Shown here: one piece after another, positions 1 through 6,683 of the stretch
Position numbering within the stretch: the first letter of the stretch is position 1
How the letters are laid out: every line of letters begins with the position of its first letter
Assembly (NCBI GenBank): GCA_020847095.1
Contig: JADLCR010000094.1
Coordinates: forward strand, 1 to 57,691
DNA: 57,691 bases
Direction of reading: 5' to 3'
Source: Oligoflexia bacterium
Lineage (GTDB): Bacteria > Bdellovibrionota > Bdellovibrionia > JABDDW01
Made by a program: the position numbers and the translations under genes
Notes under the pieces: generated by a model
Databases searched by the model: none
What the model saw: only the letters and a program-made list of their open reading frames with translations
Told to the model about the DNA's origin: nothing

Positions 1-77
1 AATAGTGTAAAATAATGGGAAAAGTGTCGAGCTAGGCGGCCGCGGCCAATGATTGCAATTTTGGGTACTTGTCCCAT
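1..77 (-). CDS. Rossmann-fold protein, N-terminal fragment cut by window edge
   Basis: Only the first 25 codons are present; the gene continues beyond the left edge. The reading frame starts at an ATG (77-75) preceded on the minus strand by a GAGG ribosome binding site with about 9 bases of spacing. The peptide begins with a short hydrophobic beta strand followed by GRGRLA, a GxGxxA nucleotide-binding turn typical of NAD(P)-binding Rossmann folds. Families that begin this way include DUF2520/F420-dependent-type oxidoreductases, but so little is visible that the family is a guess. It is divergent from the NifU-like gene at 241. Confidence 0.55.
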   Translation of the reverse strand, partial: MGQVPKIAIIGRGRLARHFSHYFTL

Positions 78-240
78 GGATCAAGTCCTCATGTTCTAAT
101 GAAGTGTTAACATCCGGTCCGCCTCCTAATGGAGTTACGGCCTTTGTTTCAGAAATATCCTAAATCGCAGTGAACGGCAACGAACGGCTTTGGCAAGCCG
201 CGTTAATCAAGGGGGCAGGTTTAGGTTCCGATAAGGGGAC

Positions 241-675
241 GTGGAGAAAGTTTCGAGAGCAGAGATTCCAGGAAAAGAGTGGATTGAAATCAAGGTTACT
301 CTTGATGACCAAGGTCTAGTTAAATCGGTCCAATTCAGGGCCTACGGCTGTAGCCAAGTCTTAGAAGCTGCGAAAGCAATGGAGTCCAAATTGGTTGGTC
401 AGCCGCTCTCAGGCATTAGTTGGGATGGGGATTCCCATGGAGACGTCTTGGTTCGCGAGGCCATTCAAAAGCTCCAGGGCCGGTTCTCTTTACCATACAC
501 ACCCGATCAAGAGCTGTGTCATTGTCGAAAAATTCCAGCTTCAAAGGTCGATCAAGCCATTTTACTTGGGGCTAAAACGCCAGAGAAGGTTAAGGCCTGG
601 ACGTCGGCCAGCTCTGGTTGCGGAACTTGTCGACCTGATATAGAAAGTCTTATCAAGTTTCGAAAGGCGAAGTAG
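241..675 (+). CDS. IscU/NifU-like domain fused to BFD-type [2Fe-2S] domain
   Basis: 144-residue protein starting at GTG. Residues about 14-80 resemble the IscU/NifU scaffold fold (strand-rich start, then YGC at residue 37). Residues 93-130 form a BFD-like [2Fe-2S] domain with Cys93, Cys95, Cys127 and Cys130 (CxC-x31-CxxC), as in the middle domain of classical NifU. Only one of the three scaffold cysteines of IscU is visible, so cluster assembly on the first domain is doubtful. It is followed 4 bases later by a gene for the NifU C-terminal domain, so the NifU modules are split. The role in iron-sulfur cluster assembly or transfer is inferred. Confidence 0.7.
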   Translation: MEKVSRAEIPGKEWIEIKVTLDDQGLVKSVQFRAYGCSQVLEAAKAMESKLVGQPLSGISWDGDSHGDVLVREAIQKLQGRFSLPYTPDQELCHCRKIPASKVDQAILLGAKTPEKVKAWTSASSGCGTCRPDIESLIKFRKAK

Positions 676-679
676 CAGT

Positions 680-922
680 ATGAATCAGCCATCACTACTC
701 GAAAAAGCTAAACTCCTGATCGATGAGCATATCCGCCCGATGATTCAAAGTGACGGCGGTGATATTGAGGTGGTGGAGTTGACATCAAGCGGAGTTCTTC
801 GCATTAGACTCGTGGGAGCTTGCAGTCAATGTTCAGCAGCACCCATGACTGTTTCATTTGGTATTGAAGCCCATATTCGAGATCTCTTGCCTGAAATCAA
901 GTCTGTCGAGCAGGCATCTTAA
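680..922 (+). CDS. NifU C-terminal (Nfu) domain iron-sulfur protein
   Basis: 80-residue single-domain protein. It matches the Nfu domain: a helix with IRPMIQSDGGDIE, then a strand and the CSQC motif (Cys48 and Cys51) that binds a labile cluster between two subunits in the family. Members deliver Fe-S clusters to apo-proteins in the cytoplasm. It is almost certainly cotranscribed with the preceding IscU/BFD gene (4-base gap). Its stop codon overlaps the stop of the convergent BFD-type gene by 3 bases. Confidence 0.85.
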   Translation: MNQPSLLEKAKLLIDEHIRPMIQSDGGDIEVVELTSSGVLRIRLVGACSQCSAAPMTVSFGIEAHIRDLLPEIKSVEQAS

Positions 923-1146
923 GAAGATTTTTTCGGGGCAGAGGGTGTAGAGCGGCTCAGGAATTCCTCTAAGATCGGAGCAATTTTGCGCCGACAACTT
1001 CCGCCGCAAGGGCCAATACCAGCAGTGGTTTTGTCGTAAATTTCATTGAGTGTTTGAGCTCCCTCTTGAATAGCCTTTTCAATGACTTCTTTTGAAACTT
1101 GGTTGCAAAAACAGATGAGCTCTAGTTTTTTTGATTTTTTATTCAC
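919..1146 (-). CDS. BFD-like [2Fe-2S]-binding protein
   Basis: 75-residue protein with four cysteines, Cys12, Cys14, Cys47 and Cys51. This is the BFD (bacterioferritin-associated ferredoxin) pattern except that the second pair is CxxxC (CGGSC) rather than the usual CxxC. The N-terminus is Lys-rich and the C-terminus Ser/Pro-rich. It lies 2 bases downstream of the nrnA-like gene and is probably cotranscribed with it. It points tail-to-tail at the Nfu gene, so three small Fe-S genes sit together. Electron transfer or iron sensing is possible; the partner is unknown. Confidence 0.7.
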   Translation of the reverse strand: MNKKSKKLELICFCNQVSKEVIEKAIQEGAQTLNEIYDKTTAGIGPCGGSCRRKIAPILEEFLSRSTPSAPKKSS

Positions 1147-1148
1147 GG

Positions 1149-2150
1149 CTATCCGATTCGAGATTTCGAATGCTCGTGATCGTCAAAAAGTTTCTCAAAT
1201 TCCTCAACGACGATTTTGATGATTTCTTGATAGGATTTTTTAATGTAGGCACCAGAGGCATAGTTGTGTCCGCCACCACCGAGTGATTGCGCGAGGTGGT
1301 GCACCTTCAATATTCCTTTGCTCCTGAAACTGAGTTTAAAAGTATTGTCAGCGTCTTCTCTAAAGAGAGCGGCAGCTTCAATGGACTCAACGTTGATGAT
1401 CATGTCGATAATATCGCGGGTTTCATCCATCTCTAGGCCAAACTTTTCCATATCTCCTTTTTTGACTCGAACACAAGCCAGTCGGCCATCGAGATGGTAA
1501 TCAATTGATCCTAGAATCTGAGACAGAAACTTAATTTTCTGGGCTGTGTGATTTCCAAAAAGATGGCGATGAACTTTTTGAGGTTCAATTTGATGGCGCA
1601 AAAGTTCTGCGGCGATTAAGTGAGGAGTGGGGTCATTGCGAATGTAACGAAAATTATTCGTATCAAAAACGATACTTGTATAAAGAGGTACGGCCATCTG
1701 GCGATCCATCGGAATTTCAAGTCCCTTGATCAGTGAATAAACGAGTTGGCCCGTCGAGCTGGCACCAATGTCGATAAAGTGATTTTCATCCAAAGGGTAT
1801 CCATCCAAGGGCGGATGATGATCAATAAAGAGAACTCGCGAGCAATTTTTCTGAAGCTCGGGCCAGAGTCCTAAAAGCAATGTCGGATCATTAGTGTCGA
1901 AGATTAAAGCCAAGTCCGTTTTCTTGATGGGGTTTTTGATCTTGTTAAATGTTTCAATGACCTGACCCTGCTCTAAGAAATGATACTTTTTTGGTGTTTC
2001 ATCGACATTGAGGACTCGAACGGTTTTGCCCGCTTTTTTCAGTGCCCAGTACATCGCTAACTGGGAGCCAAGCCCATCTCCGTCAGGTTGAGTATGGGTG
2101 CTGAGCACAATGGATTGCGCTTTTTTGATGTGTTCGAAAATGGGATGCAT
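1149..2150 (-). CDS. nrnA: DHH/DHHA1 phosphoesterase, NrnA-like (oligoribonuclease / pAp phosphatase)
   Basis: 333-residue protein with the DHH family order: STHTQPDGDGLGS (metal-binding H-x-D-x-D) near the N-terminus, FDTND around residue 89, the DHH signature in FIDHHP, and a C-terminal DHHA1 glycine motif GGGGHNYASG. Members hydrolyse short RNA oligomers and 3'-phosphoadenosine-5'-phosphate. Length and motif order fit NrnA rather than RecJ, which is longer. It is divergent from greA and followed by the small BFD gene. Annotation as family member is secure; substrate is inferred. Confidence 0.85.
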   Translation of the reverse strand: MHPIFEHIKKAQSIVLSTHTQPDGDGLGSQLAMYWALKKAGKTVRVLNVDETPKKYHFLEQGQVIETFNKIKNPIKKTDLALIFDTNDPTLLLGLWPELQKNCSRVLFIDHHPPLDGYPLDENHFIDIGASSTGQLVYSLIKGLEIPMDRQMAVPLYTSIVFDTNNFRYIRNDPTPHLIAAELLRHQIEPQKVHRHLFGNHTAQKIKFLSQILGSIDYHLDGRLACVRVKKGDMEKFGLEMDETRDIIDMIINVESIEAAALFREDADNTFKLSFRSKGILKVHHLAQSLGGGGHNYASGAYIKKSYQEIIKIVVEEFEKLFDDHEHSKSRIG

Positions 2151-2241
2151 ACTTTATTAATTCTCCCAGTGTCAGAGTGGAAGCGCAACGCGAGCTTGGT
2201 CTTGATCTTAAGTGCTTGAAATTACTAAATAAAAAAGGGTA

Positions 2242-2271
2242 TTGATCTTATTCGGGAAGGCAAAGTATACT
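2242..2271 (+). promoter_or_regulatory. Sigma70-type promoter for greA
   Basis: TTGATC at 2242-2247 and TATACT at 2266-2271 are separated by 18 bases, four to five matches to each consensus box. The predicted start of transcription is near 2278, leaving a short leader with an AGGAG ribosome binding site 7 bases before the GTG start of greA. It lies in the divergent nrnA-greA gap. Confidence 0.55.
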
Positions 2272-2297
2272 GCCGAGCTTTTAACGAGGAGTGTCAA

Positions 2298-2789
2298 GTG
2301 GCAGAAGATACAGTTCCCATGACCTTGGCTGGGAAGAAAAAATTGGAGGACGATCTCAAAAGACTCATGTCGGTTGAGCGTCCCAACATCATCAAGGCCA
2401 TTGAAGAGGCCCGCGCTCAGGGTGATATTTCTGAGAATGCCGAATATGAAGCGGCGAAAGAGCGCCAGGCTTTTATCGAAGGAAAAATCAGTGAAATAAA
2501 TTCTAAGTTGGCCCGGGCTCAGGTGATCAACCCCTCATCAATTAAGAGCGACAAAGTTGTCTTTGGCGCCACCGTTGTGATTGAGGATCTGAACGCTAAT
2601 GGAAAATCATCGAAGAAGTTGAAGTATCAAATCGTTGGGGTTGATGAGTCAAATGTCCAAGAAGGCTTGCTTTCAGTAGCATCTCCGCTGGCGCGCGCTA
2701 TGATTGGAAAGACTGAAGGCGATGTTATTTCGGTCAATACTCCTAATGGAATAAAAGAATACGAGATCGTGGAGTTCTTTTACGAGTGA
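2298..2789 (+). CDS. greA: Transcription elongation factor GreA
   Basis: 163 residues, the usual GreA length, starting at GTG with AGGAG 7 bases upstream. The N-terminal coiled coil carries the family signature: EEARAQGDISENAEYEAAKE with the acidic D/E tip that reaches into the RNA polymerase secondary channel to stimulate cleavage of backtracked RNA. The C-terminal FKBP-like domain follows (VVFGATVVIED to the end). The following gene begins close by, with its apparent frame running out of the end of greA. Confidence 0.95.
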   Translation: MAEDTVPMTLAGKKKLEDDLKRLMSVERPNIIKAIEEARAQGDISENAEYEAAKERQAFIEGKISEINSKLARAQVINPSSIKSDKVVFGATVVIEDLNANGKSSKKLKYQIVGVDESNVQEGLLSVASPLARAMIGKTEGDVISVNTPNGIKEYEIVEFFYE

Positions 2790-2859
2790 CCATCGAAGTC
2801 AGCTCTTAGAACTTTTTGAGGAGATCGGCTCCGAAGCCCGACTCATTGAAATACTTAAC

Positions 2860-3162
2860 GTGTTTTATGAAAGCCTAGCGTCTGACCTGATGCTGGGCTT
2901 TTTCTTTTCTGGACGCGATGTCAGGCAAATTGCGCAAAAACAGGCCTTGTTTATGCTTAAGGCCATGGCAAAACCTGTTGCTCTTCCCGTCAAGCCCCCA
3001 CATATGGCGCATTTAGAATTGCCGCCCATATTAGAAGGTCACTTCAATCGTCGGATTGTCATTTTGAAACGCACATTAGAGTCACAAGGTCTAAAAGAAA
3101 AAGCGATTCAAACTTGGGTTTCGTTTGAGTCGCTTTTCAAAGATCAAATCGTGAAGAGCTGA
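2860..3162 (+). CDS. Truncated haemoglobin (globin), start missing or frame-broken
   Basis: From the only canonical in-frame start (GTG 2860) the protein is 100 residues. It carries globin-like features: Tyr3 in VFYESL (B10 position), GFFF, Q-K-Q-A-L-F-M, and a histidine cluster HMAH (His48, His51) with His51 the likely haem ligand, then GHFNRR. Globin-like sequence clearly continues upstream in the same frame (LLELFEEIGSEARL, about 2803-2844), but no ATG, GTG or TTG exists there before a stop at 2752. A GTG overlapping the greA stop (2786) is in another frame and stops at 2807. A one-base frameshift, a rare start codon or a sequencing error would explain this. It follows greA directly. Confidence 0.6.
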   Translation: MFYESLASDLMLGFFFSGRDVRQIAQKQALFMLKAMAKPVALPVKPPHMAHLELPPILEGHFNRRIVILKRTLESQGLKEKAIQTWVSFESLFKDQIVKS

Positions 3163-3164
3163 AT

Positions 3165-3575
3165 TTAGTTGGCCCGAGCTTTTAAATAACGGTCGCAAAC
3201 CATGCTCTTGTCATATTCATCATTGTCCGCATGAATTTCGAGAGTGGCGTAATGCTTTCCTGCCTTATTGGGTGTCTTGAAAACAGTGAAGATCACATAA
3301 ATAAATCTTCCTGAATTAACATCTCGGGTCGCCCCTTCATAAATAGTCGTGTGAGTCGTTTGGGCCTTTTGAATCTGATGATCAAAGAGCTGGGCAACGG
3401 TTCCGATTTGCTCGATAGTTGAAGAAATAACTAAGACCGCCGGATTGTCGGTTCCAAACTCTGCATGGACATGGTTGTTTAAAATCACCTTGAATTCTTG
3501 GTTGTCACACCGAAATCCACTGGCGTTAGCAACTGTCGACAAGGCCAATGTGAGTATTAAGGCCGCAAATTTCAT
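3165..3575 (-). CDS. Small secreted protein with N- and C-terminal cysteines
   Basis: 136 residues with a clear signal peptide (MKFAALILTLALSTVANA, cleavage after ANA). The mature part is strand-rich and contains two cysteines, Cys23 at its beginning and Cys127 near its end, suggesting a disulfide that pins the termini. No family is recognised. The same layout appears in the proteins at 17491, 37721, 40997 and 44714. It ends 2 bases from the globin gene stop, convergently. Confidence 0.7.
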   Translation of the reverse strand: MKFAALILTLALSTVANASGFRCDNQEFKVILNNHVHAEFGTDNPAVLVISSTIEQIGTVAQLFDHQIQKAQTTHTTIYEGATRDVNSGRFIYVIFTVFKTPNKAGKHYATLEIHADNDEYDKSMVCDRYLKARAN

Positions 3576-3679
3576 AAAACCCCCTTTGTAGGACTGCCTC
3601 GGGAGTAAATCTCATTGGGGTTTGTGTCAAACCCTTTTTTGGTTGATGATGCCTTGCATTACCGTGACACTATTAGAAG

Positions 3680-4135
3680 ATGAGCCGCTGGAGAGTTGAA
3701 ACATCAATTGAAATCCGTGCCCCTGCCGAACAAGTTTGGCAAGAGTTAATGGATTTTCAAAGCTTTCATGAATGGAATCCACTCTTTACCCTCATTGAGG
3801 GTGATATGCGGATCGGGGGGCGACTCGTTGAAACTATCAATCTATTTGGTGGCCGGCCAGTTCGATGGGCCTCTCGCATCATTCATTTAGAGCCTCCACA
3901 CAAGTTTGCTTGGCGCGGCCATGTTTGGTTTAAGCAGTTTGGTGAAGGTGAGCATCACTATCAGGTAACTCCACTCTCAGATCAGCACTGCCGGTTTGAT
4001 CATTGGGAGTATTTTTTCGGAATAGTTCCTAACTTGCTGGGGCCTGTGTTCACCTACGTCGCTAAGAAAAAGTTCGAAGCAATGAATCAAGCCATGAAAA
4101 TGCGAGTTGAAGGAAAGCGAATGGGATTAAGATGA
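3680..4135 (+). CDS. SRPBCC (START/Bet v1-like) family protein
   Basis: 151 residues. It starts with the SRPBCC pattern TSIEIRAPAEQVWQELMDFQSFHEWNP, a first strand followed by helices and the W-N-P turn, and continues with G-x-R and W-x-R-H repeats of the beta sheet. Members enclose a hydrophobic ligand pocket; substrates are diverse and cannot be named here. The stop overlaps the crcB start (ATGA), so the two are translationally coupled. Confidence 0.8.
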   Translation: MSRWRVETSIEIRAPAEQVWQELMDFQSFHEWNPLFTLIEGDMRIGGRLVETINLFGGRPVRWASRIIHLEPPHKFAWRGHVWFKQFGEGEHHYQVTPLSDQHCRFDHWEYFFGIVPNLLGPVFTYVAKKKFEAMNQAMKMRVEGKRMGLR

Positions 4136-4512
4136 ATCGTCTATGGGTCTTTCTTGGCGCCACTCAGGTCGGAGCGTTGGTCCGATATTTTGTAGATATG
4201 CATTGGGGTGGGGATTTTAGGCAGCTTTCGTTGGCAACTCTTGCCATAAATCTTATGGGATCTTTTATAGCAGGTTTTTTTATCAGCATTGGTGAATCGG
4301 GGGTTTGGTCAAGAGAGATGACCGTAACGCTTATCGCGGGCCTGTGTGGTGCCTTGACGACGCTATCAGGACTCAGCAGCCAATCGTTGTTGTTGTATGA
4401 GCAAGGCGAATGGAAGCTTTCGGCATTTTTAGTTTTTGGAACTGCGTTTTTCGGTCTGGTTATGGTTTGGTTGGGGAGAGCTTCCGGTCGCGTAATCGTT
4501 GGGGGATTATGA
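4132..4512 (+). CDS. crcB: CrcB/Fluc-family fluoride channel homologue
   Basis: 126 residues with four hydrophobic segments. Family motifs: GATQVGALVRY at the start, AINLMGSF with the pore Asn at residue 40, and GLCGALTTLSGLS at 72-82. Fluc proteins dimerise in the inner membrane and export fluoride. The usual TTFSTFS motif of the Phe box reads TTLSGLS here, so both Phe positions are Leu (78 and 81). Start and stop overlap both neighbours by 4 bases (ATGA). Confidence 0.8.
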   Translation: MNRLWVFLGATQVGALVRYFVDMHWGGDFRQLSLATLAINLMGSFIAGFFISIGESGVWSREMTVTLIAGLCGALTTLSGLSSQSLLLYEQGEWKLSAFLVFGTAFFGLVMVWLGRASGRVIVGGL

Positions 4513-5288
4513 AAAAACAACGGTGGGTTGTTAAAGTCGGCAGTCAAATGGTTTGTGCCGGAGGGGCTGTCCAAATCCGATCGTGGATGACTCAAGTGAG
4601 AAAGCTCAGCGCTCAGCACAATATCGAAGTGATTTGGGTGACCAGCGGTGCCATCGCTACGGCACTTGAAAGAACTCGATTTCGAAAAAATCGAAACAGT
4701 TGGAAAATTTCTGAAAGCCAAGCGTTGAGTGCTATTGGCCAGCCGCTCTTAATGGATTTGTATCTCTTGGCCATCAACGCCCTGGGCATGAGTGGCGCAC
4801 AAGTGCTCTTAACTTATGACGACATAAGAAATTCAATTCGAAAGCAGAACTTAAAAAATACTCTCTCGCAACTTCTTAAATGGAAAACCCTTCCGTTGAT
4901 TAATGAAAATGACGCTGTCTCTAGCGAGGAGATTCGGTTTGGAGACAATGATTCCCTGTCAGCCAAGGTGGCGATCTTGTTAGGCGCCGATCAACTTGTC
5001 ATTTTGACTGACGTAGACGGTCTTTATGATAAAGACCCAAGAGCCCACGACAAGGCAAGGCTCATTCACCGGCTTGATCGCATTTCTGAAAAGCTACTCA
5101 AGCAAGTGAAGGGAGCCAAAAGCTCAAAGACTGGAACCGGCGGCATTTATTCGAAGCTGAAGGCCGCCCGTGAAGCCGGAATGGCGGGAATCAAAACCGT
5201 ATTGGTTCGGGGAGATATCCCTCACGTTTTAGAAAAGTTGGCCCAAGGCGAAGCTGTGGGTACTTTGATTAATCCGAGATCGTCATGA
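4509..5288 (+). CDS. proB: Glutamate 5-kinase, without PUA domain
   Basis: First step of proline synthesis: ATP-dependent phosphorylation of glutamate. The start is the ATG at 4509 overlapping the crcB stop. The amino-acid-kinase fold is evident: VVKVGSQMV at the N-terminus, VTSGAIA, INENDAVS with FGDNDSLSA, LTDVDGLY, and K-S-x-x-G-T-GGIYSKLKAA. At 259 residues it ends after the kinase domain and lacks the C-terminal PUA domain of E. coli ProB, as in a number of short bacterial enzymes. proA follows with an ATGA overlap. Confidence 0.93.
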   Translation: MKKQRWVVKVGSQMVCAGGAVQIRSWMTQVRKLSAQHNIEVIWVTSGAIATALERTRFRKNRNSWKISESQALSAIGQPLLMDLYLLAINALGMSGAQVLLTYDDIRNSIRKQNLKNTLSQLLKWKTLPLINENDAVSSEEIRFGDNDSLSAKVAILLGADQLVILTDVDGLYDKDPRAHDKARLIHRLDRISEKLLKQVKGAKSSKTGTGGIYSKLKAAREAGMAGIKTVLVRGDIPHVLEKLAQGEAVGTLINPRSS

Positions 5289-6550
5289 TCACAAAAACGC
5301 TAAGTAAATTAAATTTTCAACAAGGTCTCTCTAAAATCAAAAGCGGCGCTGAGGTGCTTCGTAACATACAATCAGAAACAAAAAATCTGGTGTTGACCCA
5401 AATTGCTGACGAAATCTGGTCTCAGCGAGACAAGATTCTAAGTGCCAACCATAAAGATCTCAAACTTGCGAAGGGTCATCCGGCGGCGTTTATTGATCGT
5501 TTGACGTTGAACACTAGGCGCCTAGAAACCATGATTGAAAGTCTGCGCGAAATTGTCAAACTTTCTGATCCTGTTGGAGAAGTGGTTGAAACTAAAACAT
5601 TATCTAACGGATTGAAGTTGAGCAGGGTTCGAGCTCCTCTGGGAGTGCTATTTATGATTTTCGAATCTCGCCCCAATGTGGCGCTTGAAGCCTTTTCGAT
5701 CGCTTTTAAATCGGGTAACGCCATTATTTTAAAAGGGGGACGGGAGTCTAAAAACACTGTTGAGGCTATTTTTAAAATAATAGACACGGTCTTAAGTCGC
5801 AACGGGCTACCAACTCATCTTTTTTGGGGATTATCTGATTTTGATAGAAAATGGGTTTTGAAATTCTTAAAAGAAAAAAACACGCTTGATGTCGTTATCC
5901 CGCGTGGGGGTGACGCGCTCATTGATTTCGTCGTCAAAAATTCTTTAATACCAATAATTAAAAACGACCGAGGTCTTTGTCATATCTACGTTCACGAAGA
6001 TGCGGACATCGAAATGGCACTAAAAATAATTATTAACGCGAAAACTCAAAGACCTGGTGTGTGTAATGCCGTCGAAACGATTTTAATCCATAATCAAATT
6101 GCATCAAAGCTCTTGCCTCAGCTGCATCAGATGATGCCCGGTGTGCAGTTTGTTTGTGATTCAAAGGCCAAAGCGATGCTGAAGGATTTTGATCGGATTT
6201 TGCCGGCAACAAAAAAGAGTTGGGATACAGAATATTTGGATTTGTTTCTTAACGTTTGTGTTGTTGAGACTCTCAAGGCCGCTGTCGATCACATAAGAAA
6301 ACATGGGTCACGGCATTCGGAGTCTATCATTGCGCGCGATCAAAGTGTCGCCACCGAATTTATTTCAATCGTTGATGCGGCCGCGGTCTACTGGAATGCC
6401 AGCACCAGATTTACTGATGGGTTTGAAATGGGCTTAGGCGGTGAAATTGGGATCTCAACTCAAAAACTGCATGTTCGTGGGCCCGTGGGACTCAAAGAGC
6501 TGACTTCATGTCGATGGGTTGGCGTCGGAAACGGGCAAGTGAGAGTGTAA
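5285..6550 (+). CDS. proA: Gamma-glutamyl phosphate reductase
   Basis: 421 residues, the standard ProA length. Second step of proline synthesis, NADPH-dependent reduction of glutamyl-5-phosphate. An aldehyde-dehydrogenase-like fold is indicated by APLGVLFMIFESRPNVALEAFSIAFKSGNAIILKGG, IPRGGDALI and the catalytic cysteine in RPGVCNAVET. The C-terminal FTDGFEMGLGGEIGIST is characteristic. It is coupled to proB by an ATGA overlap; proC is not in the window. Confidence 0.96.
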   Translation: MITKTLSKLNFQQGLSKIKSGAEVLRNIQSETKNLVLTQIADEIWSQRDKILSANHKDLKLAKGHPAAFIDRLTLNTRRLETMIESLREIVKLSDPVGEVVETKTLSNGLKLSRVRAPLGVLFMIFESRPNVALEAFSIAFKSGNAIILKGGRESKNTVEAIFKIIDTVLSRNGLPTHLFWGLSDFDRKWVLKFLKEKNTLDVVIPRGGDALIDFVVKNSLIPIIKNDRGLCHIYVHEDADIEMALKIIINAKTQRPGVCNAVETILIHNQIASKLLPQLHQMMPGVQFVCDSKAKAMLKDFDRILPATKKSWDTEYLDLFLNVCVVETLKAAVDHIRKHGSRHSESIIARDQSVATEFISIVDAAAVYWNASTRFTDGFEMGLGGEIGISTQKLHVRGPVGLKELTSCRWVGVGNGQVRV

Positions 6551-6683
6551 AATTGTCTCTAGTCAATTTTCCATCGTGACGAAAAACGGTTTCTGGTTTG
6601 AAAAATAAATCCTGACATTTCCATAGGATACATAATTTTGACCAGTCGCACTGGCCCCTTGATTGCTCTTGTGACGCGTTGCC

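Noticed and set aside
36-47. GCGGCCGCGGCC, containing a NotI site, possible cloning or vector remnant
   Set aside because: On the minus strand it encodes the GRGR of a Rossmann nucleotide-binding motif in frame with a start codon and ribosome binding site, so it is ordinary coding sequence.
4164-4721. Long minus-strand frame over crcB and proB
   Set aside because: It lies opposite two well-supported coupled genes and has no recognisable domain or start signal.
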